A stretch of 64,000 bases of DNA from Bryoerythrophyllum caledonicum. Lineage: Eukaryota > Streptophyta > Bryopsida > Pottiales > Pottiaceae. The translations under genes were made by a program, and so were the position numbers. Positions 31,171 to 42,850 of this stretch are shown here, in pieces. The notes beneath the pieces are model-generated. The model made no database searches. It had not been told where the DNA came from and saw only the letters and a list, made by a program, of their open reading frames with translations. Position 1 is the first letter of the stretch. Each line of letters opens with the position of its first letter. The stretch is from NCBI GenBank assembly GCA_963971425.1, contig OZ020515.1, forward strand, positions 7,642,291-7,706,290, written 5' to 3'.

Positions 31171-32628
31171 AAATGTTGTTAGCTATTTGCGTGCAAAATT
31201 AGAGATCAATTTGAGGGATATTAGATGTAGAAATATATACTTTAGTGTAAGGGGGTTCAAAATGATGACAAAATACTACATAACTGATATGTAATTGTTT
31301 GCTTCATTCAACCTCATGCATTTGAGAATCCCAATGGTGAAAACTTTCAATTTATGTCTTCACTAATTTTAGAAAAAAAATTGAGTAAAAATAGTAAAAC
31401 CTCTAATTTTCATGAATTTATTGATTATATGAAGCATTATACGGGAGGGCAGTGCTTGAAATTGGGGACCCTTCACAATATGAAAGGCCACGTCATTCAC
31501 CCATTCCTTTTGAAGTCACAGTCTTCGTGGAACAGACTTGGAATATGGAAGTGTCTTCAAAAAATATACAATAAACAAATATTATAAAAATATTATTTTT
31601 GGTTTTAAATTTAAAAATTAGAATTTTTTTTAAAAATTAATTGTTTTTTATTTTCTATATAGAACTACTGCTCTTAGACTTTGAGCCTCGAAGTCTAGTC
31701 TTCATGTTCTCTACCTTCCCACCCATGATTTTGGCTGCCCACTCTTCTTCACCCTCTCTAACCGGATTTTCTGCCCGATTTATGTGTTTGTACTGTATTG
31801 GTTTACTTGGCTGCCCCTGCTGCCCAAAGACCCTGTTTAAACTTTGAAGGCTTATAACTTTTTAACCGTAAGTCCGAATACATTTTGGTAAACTTCTCTA
31901 CAAAGATCTCATCATGGAATATCTAATGTAAAAAATTTCAAAGAATTGAAGACTTTTTCCAATCATAGGTACCTACCTAAAATCCGAAACGTCCCCCGTG
32001 GGTTGAATGGGCTCTTACGGGTTAACATAACTCTGGGTGATTAACTCATGATTTTAGAAATGAAACATTAAAAACATGAACAGTTTATCCAGTTGCACCA
32101 TTTGCAGCAAATAACAAGCAATAACTATGTCCCTCTTCCTGGCCGTCCCCAGATTTCATATTATGTATACAAATTGTCATTTCACGGTTTCAATTCCAAC
32201 ACACTTAATATTAGGTTGAATTCTGGGAAAGTCAAATTGTATATTGGGATTATAGTCACCCACACACGAAATAAAAAAGTTCAATTATGGGAATACATAC
32301 AGGACACTAAACATTGTGAGTGATAGTGTCCTTTCATTGCCACATTTTGAAAACATGTCGTGTCTATTGTACAAATCTAGGTCCTACATTACACAAAGTC
32401 TAGCCCGTCTTTGCAACTATCACCACTTAGAAGCTCCATTACCTCCACCTTCACTTATTGCACTCTAAATTTTGGCATCCTCAAGACATGAATGCATCTT
32501 TAATTCTATTACTCTTCCCTGGTGACTACCTCTGTCATTCACATGTTTTCTCTATAATTTCTACTACTTTTAGCAATGGCAAATATAATAGAAAGTGACT
32601 TGAGAAGCTTGGGTGAGGATGTAGGCAC
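31171..32628. other. No gene seen
   Basis: Repeat-like words occur (AACTTTTTAACCGTAAGTCC near 31857; CTTACGGGTTAAC near 32013) without a defined element. The open frames are short and unlike any known protein. Confidence 0.35.
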
Positions 32629-32631
32629 TTA

Positions 32632-33184
32632 GGGCCGCTTTACACTATGCCTAAGTCGAGAGGCCGACCATTAAAATGACTGGCCAAACTATGGCGAGAG
32701 GCCAAACTTTTTTGCCAAAAAAATACATTAAATTATATAGATTGAAGGTTTGGCCAGTTGTGGTGTGAAGCCCCAAAGGCCAAGTCCAAAGTCCAAACCC
32801 CATATCACTACGCCAAAAAAATCAACCCTTAAAAATCAGCCCATAAAAATCAGCCAATAAAAATCAGCCAAAAAAAATCAGCCCAAAAATTCGGTCTCTT
32901 TCATCTAACGGTCTAGATCTTGTCACTTTTAGATTATTTAAATTTAAAAAAATTGACAGACTCTCAATTGTAGTTCGGGTCGACTAAAATGGGCGACCCA
33001 AGTTTTGCTCGAGAGGCCGTCGCTTTGGCGCCAAAACAACCCAAAAGTGTTGCCATGTAGGACGACGACCTTTGGAGTTTGGGCACAAGTGAGAAGGACC
33101 AAAGTCCGGACTTTGGCCATTCTAGCAATCTCATTGGTGGAAATCGACGGCCTCTCGACTTGGCCACCAAGTGTGAAGCGGCCC
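32632..33184. mobile_element. Tourist-like (PIF/Harbinger) MITE, copy 2
   Basis: Termini GGGCCGCTTTACACT and GGGCCGCTTCACACT (inverted) are bordered by TTA direct repeats (32629-32631, 33185-33187). The 553-bp element shares the G-rich start and TTTACACTA of the copy at 28054. The inverted match continues to AAGTCGAGAGGCC on both sides. Four short tandem AAAAATCAGCC units lie near 32825-32886. Open frames inside run on both strands because the arms are palindromic; none is a gene. Confidence 0.8.
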
Positions 33185-33345
33185 TTAGGCTCTTCTTGTC
33201 TCCAAAGCTTCACAGGGAACTGCCATGTTGGAGCATCCTCTATGCAAGTGCAAACTTTCATTGCTTTGCTTTATTGCAAAAAAAAACTACCTTTGCTATG
33301 AGCACGTTCCTCATAGCACGCAGGCTTGGCTCAAACAACCTCAAA

Positions 33346-33900
33346 CTACACTAAAATTTATGTTTAGTGTAGCATACACTAAATGCGAACCCATACACCA
33401 ATTGCAAAAGAGGCATTTAGTGTAGTGACAAAACCCTACACTAAATGCCAACTACTACACTATTTGTCAATTTTAGTAAAGATTTCAACATAATTTTTTT
33501 CACTTGTGCACATTTAGTGTATCAATAGTAGAAGTATAAAAAAAGGTCTAGCAGTCGAGGGCTGTCAGAGTATCTTATTAGCAGCTTTCAATTGGCCACA
33601 ACTCATTCATTATAAACGTGAATTGGACATATGAGGTGTTTTTGGCATCTACAAAAAATGTAGATGCTTAAAAACACATCATTTGCCCAATTTGGACAAG
33701 TTTTGAATGAGTTATGACCATTTGAAAGTTGCAAATGAAGAGAAGCATGGGCTGGAATGATTGGGGGATTGATTGGGGTTTGAGTGAAGGTTACAATAAT
33801 GACATTGGTAGCTAACACCAATTGTCAACTTCTTTACAAATAGTGTACTAGGGTAAGTACACTATTCATAGCACTACACTAAACATAAATTTTAATGTAG
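33346..33900. mobile_element. CTACACTAAA-family element, short form
   Basis: The left end CTACACTAAAATTTATG is the complement of the right end CATAAATTTTAATGTAG. TACACTAAATGC words cluster near the left end, with TACAAATAGTGTACTAGGGTAA near the right, as in 28042-30101. It is 555 bp and noncoding; target duplication not clear. Confidence 0.65.
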
Positions 33901-34309
33901 TGAGTGGTGTCATCACTAGTACGGCCAATTAGCAATTATGTTGGGGTGAAAAGAAAGGAGGATAAATGATGCATTAGCTCATGAACCAATGACCAAACTC
34001 TTCCAACTCTTTTTATTCATATTTTCAATTTCTCTTTACTATACCTAAGGGTGTGATTTGGCAAAACTAAAACTAAAAATAGCTACCAATTTTATTTTTC
34101 AGTTTACATGTAAAAGTGATGTTTTTTAACAGTGCCCTCAAAAAAGATTTTCTGGTAATATTCACTTTGCCAAAATTTTCATGTGATATTATACCAAATG
34201 GTCTGGTTCGGTGAAACATAATTTTAAGCTACTTTACGGGCTGGTTTTGTACATGATTCATTCACAACGGATATTGTCCACTTTTTTTGGAAAATTCAAG
34301 AGATTTGTC
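33901..34309. other. No gene seen
   Basis: A short dyad with the region near 34770-34800 (GTTCGGTGAAACATAATT against AATTATGTTTCATCAAACC) suggests a further foldback structure. Nothing else is recognisable. Confidence 0.3.
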
Positions 34310-35780
34310 TAGATGATATCCATGCAATGCCTAGGTATTACATGAGTATTACCTGGACAAATCTTTTGAATCTTCCAAAAAATTTGGACATTCTCCATTG
34401 TGTAAAACCCCCATAACGGACAAGTTAAGCAACGTGCATACATGGAGAGAACAAATAATAATAAACTTACTTTTTGAGTATTAGCCAAAAGATTTATAAT
34501 TTCAACCCAAGTGATATTGTGTTTTTCCAATGAAATGTGAACTAGTTATGAATTTTCAAAATGTGCTTCCATGTTTAGCCAGTAGCCGCCAATAAGTACC
34601 CCCCAAAAGCAACAATAGTAAAGGATCTTGATCAATAGCAAACCTTCACTTAAAGTTGAATGGGTGGTAATAAGACAGAAGTGGGTTGGATATACCCCAA
34701 TATAATAGGTGTTAGTTACGGGTTTTGGTTGGTTACAAGCGGGCTACCATATGTATGAAATTGACCGCTGCATAGGGTAGTTTAGAATTATGTTTCATCA
34801 AACCGAACCCTCAGGTACGGTATCACATGAAAATATTGGGCAAAGAAGCAATAGACATGCAATTAGATTTTGAAGGACATCCCAAGATTCTATCACAAGA
34901 ACAACCACATGTTGGCTGAGAAAAACCAAACAAGTGCCTAGGACAAGTTGTAGAAGAGCCAAATTAATTGCACTTTTGACTGGACTGCTTTTGTTTCAAG
35001 GACGTGAATCCATCAGCTCTGATAATTAGATGGGAAAAGTTGAGACATCAACCCTTGAACCTCATAAGGTGCCATTGGTGGCCCCAGTATTCTACATGTA
35101 TGGTATCGTATTTCAACATGATAAGGTTCACATATTGAAATGATCTCCGCATGCAAGATGTTAGTTGAAGAAACTTCAATTCAAAGGTGTAAGTCTTGCT
35201 AATTTTGAATACATTTTTTGGTATTTTACAGAGAAAAATACGTGCATGTACATCATGTTCCCAAGTAACGTTTAAGGGTTAAAACTAGGTGGTGAAAACT
35301 GGGAGTTTGGATGTAAGTTGTATACATACAAAGAAGTTCATGATTCAAGATCTATCTAAGCTACTATAGATGTTGACAATACCTTGAGTATTGTGTAATT
35401 TTTCCTTGTGAATACCAACAAACACCATTAAGGTAATCCCCTTGTAACCAACTAAACTTCATAACTGCCACCTATAAAACTAGGGTATATCTAAGCCACT
35501 TTGATCCCATTACCACCCATTTAGCTTCAAATGGAGGTTTGCTATTAGTCGGAACTGCTTACTTTTGGTTGGCGCTTATGGAGGTACCTATCGGCGGCCA
35601 GTGGCTAAACATGGGAGCACATTTTGAAGATTCATAACTAGTTCACATTTCATCTAAAAAATATGGAATCAATTGAGTTGAAATTGTAATCCTATTGGTT
35701 ATCACTAGAAGATGAATGTATTATTCTTTATTCTCTCCGTATATGCAGAGTGCTTAACTTGTCGGTTGTAGGGGGTTTTA
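34310..35780. repeat. Inverted pair of D2 repeats around a D1 copy
   Basis: 34310-34770 is a minus-strand D2 copy and 35395-35780 a plus-strand D2 copy, so the two form large inverted arms. D1 copy 3 (35040-35285) lies between them in plus orientation. The arms differ by several small indels. It may be one foldback element or two insertions; I could not find a flanking duplication. Confidence 0.55.
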
Positions 35781-38604
35781 CTTTAATGCCTAATCAAACT
35801 TCTAGCAAAAATCCCAAGTATTTTGTGGATCTTGCCATTGTTTCTTGGAACCAAGATATGGCAAAGGCAATAGATTCTAGTTCAACTTGCTTGTAGCCAA
35901 ACTATCATGAACATCACGTCCATAGCAGATAATTTGTATGTGTAAACAATTGCTTTCATCTCTTGAAATACCTTAAAATTCCTTGACCATTTTCATATTA
36001 AAAAAAACACTCTTTGACTAGTCATTCTTGGGTAAGAAACAAAAAAGCAACCAATTTCTTTTACTTTCACCTTCAAGTAGAAGATTTTGATCTACACCAC
36101 TAAAAGAACATACACATAAAGTTTCAAAGGATTTGGCCACATATTGGAAGGTTATAATGGTTGAAGTGAAACAAATAGGAAATAATTTTTTGTGTAAAAG
36201 AGATAAAATTGACTTTGACCACATTTGGCATTATATTTTTTACTAATATACCAGCCTATTGTCCCCAATGAGTAGTGAAAGTTTAGGTAAGGTGACTAAA
36301 ATTGTAAAATGAAAAGTAAAATTAAAACTAATAAAAGTGAATGCCACATGTCGCTCCATCCTATGGCGTGATACCTAGGTGATACATGTAGGCCTTTTAT
36401 TATTTAGAAAGATTATCTAAAAATCTGAATTTATTACTACTATATTTAACATCAATCAGGTTTTGAATGTATTAGGTGGGAATACTATTTTAAAAAATAG
36501 TACAAGGGACTGAGGTTCAATTTTTACCAATACACATTTTGATAAAATTCAAGCTCAATCAATTTGTTATAGAACGAGAGTCCAAATGGTTGATCCAAAG
36601 GATTTTGTCTCATCTTGAAATAGAAAAAATTAAGATTTGAAAATACCTAACTTTAATTTGAAATAGGAGAAAAAACGATTTTCTATCTAACAAGGTGTTG
36701 AAACATTTGACTTACATTTTGAATGAAATTTTTGCACTACAAATTGGAATTTATGGCACTATCTAAAGAATGAAATGAATTGCTAGCACAAAAAATAAAT
36801 CAATAATAATAGATTGGTGTAGCCAAAACATTTTAACTTTTGAAAGTTAACAAAATTCCAATCATAACAACATATTTTTATTTAAAGTCTTGAATATGAA
36901 TGGAACTATATTCTAAAAATGTTAGTACTTTGTTAGATTTTCATTTGAAAAGAAATTCAATAAAAAAGCTGTTAATTAAAATTAATACTATAAGAACATG
37001 TCTACTATATTAAATTTTATCCAAGAAAGAATTTATCATTTAACAACTAAACATATATTGGATATGTCTAGAAGATTAATTGAAATTTGGCAATCCTTGA
37101 TTTCTTTAATGAAAACTAGCAATTAGCGCTTGCTTTGCAACGCATTAGTCCAACCATTTTAATGTAGTTTTTATATTACAAACTATTAAAAAAAAGTAAC
37201 ATGATTCACTGCATGGTTGACTAGGCAAATAATTGCGCGGTTGACTCCAATGTTTCTATAGTTCACTGCACGGTTGAATGCGTGTTTGATCGGTGCGTGG
37301 TTCACTGCGTAGATTATGATTTTAGTAGTATAATTATAAAAAATACAAAGAGTTTTAAAACTATATCATAAATAGTGAAGTTTTTATTTTTGTGATACAC
37401 ATTGTGCTTCTATTTGAATATATATGTACATATAGAAAGCTCAAACAATCATATTCTTAGTTGTCTAAAATTTTTGATTCAATACTACCTAATTAATTGA
37501 TTCCAATATCTTCAATCCAACTTAGAACACTTTGTCCTACTGCATCATATATTGAATTAACCTCTAAAAGCCCAAGAGAGGTCTCTTGAAGGTTTGGGCA
37601 CATCCCTATGATGTCAACTTATAATATTCTTCTTTGAAATTTTTACTAAAGATGGATGTTACTAAAAGTTTTGTGAGTACAACTTTTTTCTAAATTGGAT
37701 ATTTTGTGAAAAAGTTAATACACCATCTTAAAGGAAAACGCCTTGAAAGCTGGCACGTCAAGGAGCTCCAAAAACTTTTGCTACAACACTCACTTAATTG
37801 TGTGATTTTCAATACTACTGTAGGTAAAAGGCAAGTTCGGCACCTTGGTGCCAAATAATTAATTAAAGCCCAAAAAGTTGGTATAACTTTCAAAAAGAAA
37901 ATTAAGCAATTTTAAGCAAGAAATCATAAATTTCTATATTTAGCCTATTTGGATGGCCAAGGGGTTAAATCCAAGACCTTGAGCCTCCAACTCGAATTCC
38001 TCATGCACACTTCCTAAGGTCAAGGCTTCTCCAAGCCCCTTTCCCCATTGATGTCCTCTTAGTTCAAGGATAACATATATTAATATTTTTTTCAATTTTG
38101 ACATTTTCACTTAATATTTCCCACATAATTTGGCATGCCTTTCTTTGAATTAATAAGAGTCAAAGGTGACCTTCACCTACAGTGGTGAGTAATATTATGT
38201 CAAAACTTAATTCTTGTCTTTAGTGAAAAATAGCACAAAACCCAAGAGAAACATTATTACACATTTGAGTTTTCCTGAAAGTCACCAAAATACACTGGAT
38301 AGGTACCCCGAATCTCAAGGTCTTATGTTAGTAACCGGGACCACAATGCACATGGTGTCTTGCCTTGGGAAAGGTTTGGGGGAACTATTGGTCAACCCTG
38401 TGAGAACTTAGGGTACTATGGGGGAGCTTTAGCTTGCATGGGGTAGGGCCCAAGAACATTGATTGCAATGCATTTCATTGGTGCAGAAAAAGACAATATG
38501 AAATTTCCTCATGCTCTTTTTTTTTCCGTTTATACATCTCATACTCTCTGGCACCATATTCCTCCTGGCTTGCCCATTCGGGAAGCACTTTCAGGAAAAC
38601 TCTA
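35781..38604. other. Gene-free AT-rich region
   Basis: About 2.8 kb without any coding-like frame. Around 37200-37310 there is a local cluster of GG/GTTGACT and GCGTGGTTCACTGC words that looks like a decayed short repeat. Confidence 0.4.
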
Positions 38605-38935
38605 TTGTCACACATTGTCGGACAAGGTACCAAAATAACTTCTTCTTTTCCACATAAAATTTAGGGATCTTTATATTTTTTACATCTTATTTTTTCTACT
38701 AAAAGATGTGGTGTAAACCATTATATTGACCATTTGGATTCTCATTCTAAAACATATTTAGTTCACAAAAGAATAAAACATGATTTAACAATTTTTGAAC
38801 CTCCGCTTCTTGCACAATTGTTTTGAATATGCTACACCCCTTTTCTACCTCTAAAAATTGGTGTACAAGGAACTAACATCATGCTTTACCCTTTAAGGAC
38901 CCTTTAAAAATGCCTTGGGGCCATTACGGGTTAAA
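38605..38935 (+). repeat. Dispersed repeat D3, plus copy 1
   Basis: It matches 53325-53608 directly (ATTGT(C/T)GGACAAGGTACC, ACTTCTTCTTTTC, GAATATGCTACACCC, TTTCTACCTCTAAAAATTGG, ACATCATGCTT) and 46780-46900 more weakly. It ends with CCCTTTAAGG...GGGTTAAA words. Confidence 0.75.
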
Positions 38936-39257
38936 TATTCTTTTCACCAATACACTATCTTTTTTTATGTCTTAAAAAAGTATTCAAATGAAGGGAGATG
39001 TAGATGGAGGTACCACCGTCAATTTCATCTATCTACTTTATTGGCATTTGCCATATACACCATGAGGCAATCATCACAAAATTCCTTTTGTTTCCCCTTT
39101 CCCTTAAAACAATATCTCTCAAGAAGAAAAACTACTGTCCAGAAACAACTTTCTCTTCAAGATGAACTCTAAACTAATCAAACAAACATAAAATTCTATG
39201 CAAAATGTGCAAGTTTTCATGAAGGTTCCTCCTTCAAGGAAGTGCAAGAAGTACTTA

Positions 39258-40234
39258 GCTACAAGGCATGTCTGCGGCAACTCCACTTGAAGGCCACCCT
39301 TTCCTCTACTGCAACAAGTAGAGATGTTCAACACTCCAGCGACACAAACTGATATCACCCTTGAGATTCTTTATTCAAGTAAATTCCTAACCGAAAAATA
39401 CAGGAGTTTTCTCAACCCTGCAGACCCCTTCAAAATACACGTCAGTTTACAGTAGGAGGTTGGTAAAGGAATCCATATAGTGGACGCTCAAAACAAGCAA
39501 AGTTGAGTAGAAATGCAACAAAACTTGAAGCAGATGAGAAACTTGCTGCCGAAGACCAACTTCATGAAAGAATCGTACCCTAAACAAAAGATGATCGACT
39601 TCCTGATATGTAGAGATGTTCAACACTCCAGCGACAAAAACTGATATCAGCCTTGAGATTCTTTAATTGAATATTCCTAACCGAAAGCAAGAGAGGATTT
39701 TCTCAACCCTGCATACCTCTTCAAAATACACGTCAGTTAACAGTGGGAAGTTGATAAAGGAATCCATCTCGTGGACGCTCAGTCAAGCATTACACTCCAA
39801 AGTTGGGTATAACTGCAACAAAACTTGAAGCATATGAGAAACCTGCTACCTCATGAAAGAATCACACCCTAGACAAAAGATGATCGACTTCCTGAGACCT
39901 AGCTACAAGGCATGTCTGCGGCAACTCCACTTGAAGGCCACCCTTGCCTCTGCTGCAACAAGTAGAGATCTTCAACACTCCAGCGACAAAAACTGGTTTT
40001 TTTTTTATTTAAGTATTCCTAACCGAAAGAAACAGAGGAGTTTTCTCAACCCTGCATACCTCTTCAAAATACACGTCAGTTTACAGTGGGAGGTTGGTAA
40101 AGGAATCCACCTAGTAGACGCTCAGAACAAGCAAAGTTGGGTAGGAATGCAACAAAACTTGAAGCAAAATAAGGAACCTGCTACCGAAGACCTACCTCAT
40201 GAAAGAATCATACCCTAGACAAAAGATGATCGAC
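39258..40234. repeat. Three tandem copies of a unit of about 300-340 bp
   Basis: Copies at about 39258-39598, 39600-39896 and 39898-40234 share AGCTACAAGGCATGTCTGCG (first and third), TTCAACACTCCAGCGACA, CAAAATACACGTCAGTTTAC, AGGAATCCA and the end ACAAAAGATGATCGAC. The middle copy lacks the first 70 bp or so. The array lies 350 bp beyond the DC1 stop codon, on its 3' side. Confidence 0.85.
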
Positions 40235-40500
40235 AGTCGAAACGGAGGAAATATATTCTGATGCAAGCTCCAAACCCTAAACCTCCACATGATTGCACCA
40301 TGGAATGGCAAAAATGGCTGGATACCTGCGTTACTCGCACATCGGCCACATGAGCCTCCTGTCGAAACGGAGAAAATAATATTCTGATGTAAGCTCCAAA
40401 ACCTAGACCTCCGAATGATTGCACCATAATATGGCAAAAATGGCTGGACGAGAGTAGACTGGTTGCATCGGTTGGAGCTCCAAACCCTAAACCTTAACCT
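40234..40500. repeat. Two and a half tandem copies of a unit of about 128 bp
   Basis: The unit starts TCGAAACGGAG and runs through ATATTCTGATG, AAGCTCCAAACCCTAAACC, CATGATTGCACCAT and ATGGCAAAAATGGCTGG (copies at about 40236 and 40364, with part of a third near 40469). It probably forms the 3' UTR or downstream flank of the DC1 gene. Confidence 0.8.
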
Positions 40501-40588
40501 CGAGCTCGCTACCGATGCCCACGGACAACGGAAAAAATGGGTTGGCTGAAGCGACCAGATCGCAGAGGTAGAGCTTCGGAGATGAGAA

Positions 40589-41644
40589 TCAGCTGCGCAC
40601 CACTTCTCCAATTGCGCAATTGGGATGGATGTCGAACCCGCATTCCTCGCAGTGATAGACGAGCTCCTTGGGATCCACTTGGGCTTCGCAGCTGTCGCAG
40701 ACCACGGAGCTGTTGGGGCCCGTGGTGGAGGAGTCGTTGATGAGCACGAGGTCGTGCTCCTCGTGGATGGGGTGGGAGATGGTCCTGGCGTACTTGGCGC
40801 AGCGGGCGTGGATGTCGAAGTCGCAGCTTGAGTTGCTGCAGCGGTACACCCACTGGGAGCCGCCCAGAACCTCCAGGCATCCGTCGCAGATGGCGTTGTA
40901 GCCGCGGCTGTAGGGAGGTTGCAGGAGCAGGCGGTGCGGGTGCGTGAACGACACGATCTCACGCGCGATCCTGGCGCAGTCGGGGTGGAGGTCGAAGTCT
41001 GTGCACTCAGTGCAATGATACACGGCAGCGTCGCCCGTCTTGAGGCACAGGTTGCACATGTAGGTGCTGCTCTCGTACGGTGCGGAGTCCATCAGCGTGA
41101 GCGTGCTTGCCAGGTGCGTGCAGCTCAGCAGCGTCTGCCCCCACGTCGCCGGAATTTCTTGCGTGAAGGGAGTCGCTGCGATCAAGGGTGTGCTGCGGGC
41201 GCTGCGATCAAGGGTGTGCTGCGGGCGCTCCGGGGCGCTGCGGGCGCAGCTGGGGCACAAGTCGAACAGGCAAGTCGCGCAGTGATACACCTCGCCCATC
41301 GCTCGCTGGCTGCACCTGTTGCACATGAACGCTCCGGCAGGATAAGGCGCTACGGCTAGAAACGTGAGCGCGTGGCCGCGCTCGCAGAGCCTGCTCGTCT
41401 CTGCGGAAGCGGAACGAGAATCGTCGTCCTCGTCGTCCTCGGACGAGGACTCGTTGCGATCCTCCCCGTTCGCGTCCCCGTCGAAGAGCTCCTCCAGGCG
41501 CGAATCGCCCGCAATCAGATCCTCCAGCCTCGGCACGCTGTCGCTCCTGTGAAAAGCGTCGATCACCCAATCCCCCCGCGACGACGACGACGCAACGTCG
41601 CCCGGATTCATGACCCTCGCACCCGACGGGCTGCCGACCTCCAT
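40589..41644 (-). CDS. DC1-domain (Cys/His-rich C1-like) protein
   Basis: A single exon of 351 residues ending in TGA. The ATG at 41644 is the first in frame. Residues 1-85 are low complexity with an acidic Ser-rich stretch (ESSSEDDEDDDSRS). Four Cys/His-rich DC1-type modules follow, at about residues 87-138, 174-228, 233-286 and 292-346. Each has a leading His, a C-x2-C pair, YHC or YRC, and a closing (D/L)-x-H/C-P-x-C-A (for example YHCTECTDFDLHPDCA). DC1 modules are plant-specific relatives of protein kinase C C1 domains and bind zinc; ligands and functions are mostly unknown. No signal peptide or membrane segment is present, so a cytosolic or nuclear place is likely. The BTB-TAZ gene is divergent, 1.2 kb away. 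Confidence 0.9.
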   Translation of the reverse strand: MEVGSPSGARVMNPGDVASSSSRGDWVIDAFHRSDSVPRLEDLIAGDSRLEELFDGDANGEDRNESSSEDDEDDDSRSASAETSRLCERGHALTFLAVAPYPAGAFMCNRCSQRAMGEVYHCATCLFDLCPSCARSAPERPQHTLDRSARSTPLIAATPFTQEIPATWGQTLLSCTHLASTLTLMDSAPYESSTYMCNLCLKTGDAAVYHCTECTDFDLHPDCARIAREIVSFTHPHRLLLQPPYSRGYNAICDGCLEVLGGSQWVYRCSNSSCDFDIHARCAKYARTISHPIHEEHDLVLINDSSTTGPNSSVVCDSCEAQVDPKELVYHCEECGFDIHPNCAIGEVVRS

Positions 41645-42850
41645 CGCCAACCCAACCCAACGCGCTCCACAGATTGTCTCACATCACCTCTACCCTAAAC
41701 CCTACAACCGATCCAATCTCAAGAAAAAAAGGCCCTCCACCTCAAAACTCCGAACACAAATCTCGAATCTCTTAACCCAGATTCTGCCAAACACCACAAG
41801 AACATCGTCAATCGATCATCCCAACGAGGCAAACTGAAGGGGCGCTCCACACCCTAGAACATGCAGAAAGAGGAGATAAAAACTCGTCGAGCCATCCGTT
41901 ACAAAGCAGACGCACATCAAAGTGAGTGCCCATCTGAAATCTACCAAGTGGCAGTGGTGCTTAACGCCGAGCATTGCGGTCCACCAACTTCGCAACTCGT
42001 TGACTCGCTCTCGCTACACATCATTCAAGAAGAAAAAGAACAACAACAACATCGGTAATCCATCGCCCATGTCTGTCAGTCTACCGCAACTACGACTTCA
42101 TGCATTCGAATGTCGCACACTGCAGGTGATGATCGAATGTTGCAGATTATGACCTAATACTTCGGAGAGAAATCGACTCAACGAAATAATGCGTTCATCT
42201 AAGAGACAGAGTCCGCGTCATTCTTCGTCTCGAAAGGTGGGTGTGTAAAAGAGAGAACGAGCTGGGCCCAAAAGGAGGATGTAAGTTACTTACATTGCAT
42301 GATTTGAAGTGACAATTGCTGCATAACTGGGGATATTCTTACCAGATGCGTTTGAACGAGTATTACGTCGATTTTCGCCTATTTATTGAAGCGGAGGAGT
42401 GTCGTGACGAAGAGTGAGTCGATTGGCGAGCATCTGAAGCATGTGAGTGACTTAATCGAGTCGTGTTTGAATCATCGCTGCCTTTGAATGCGAATAGGCT
42501 ACAAATAGAACAGGGATGCAGAATGCTTCAACGGTGCGAGGAATCCACAGCTGCGAGGTCGGATCTTCAATTGGGGAACTCTTAAAGCTCCAATTGCAAT
42601 GGAATTTGCACGTTGTCTTGTCAAATCCTCGATCTGAAGTGGAAGGACTCGCGTGTCCAGATTTGAGGCTGAGCCAGGGAGAGGCAGGAAGTATGTTGAA
42701 GAGTGGGAATCTGGCGAAGCGAGCTTTTCACGCCACCGAGTCTTCGCTGGTGCCCACCTCTTTCTCGTTGCAAATTCTTTGGTTTCTTGCTGGTTTTCTT
42801 TTGTGGGTTCCTGATGGAGGATTGTGTTTTGATTCAGCTGTGTATCAGTT
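41645..42850. promoter_or_regulatory. Shared intergenic region of the divergent DC1 and BTB-TAZ genes
   Basis: About 1.2 kb separates the two start codons, so the 5' UTRs and promoters of both genes must lie here. A telomere-like CCTCTACCCTAAACCCTAC near 41687 is close to the DC1 start. I do not see a clear TATA box for either gene. The open frames here (for example 42516-42884) end within or just past the BTB-TAZ start and are not conserved-looking. Confidence 0.5.

Noticed and set aside
32622-33194. A 9-bp imperfect duplication (TAGGCACTT/TAGGCTCTT) around the 32632 MITE, pointing to hAT or Mutator
   Set aside because: A TTA duplication explains the ends without mismatch and agrees with the exact TAA empty site of the sister element at 28054.
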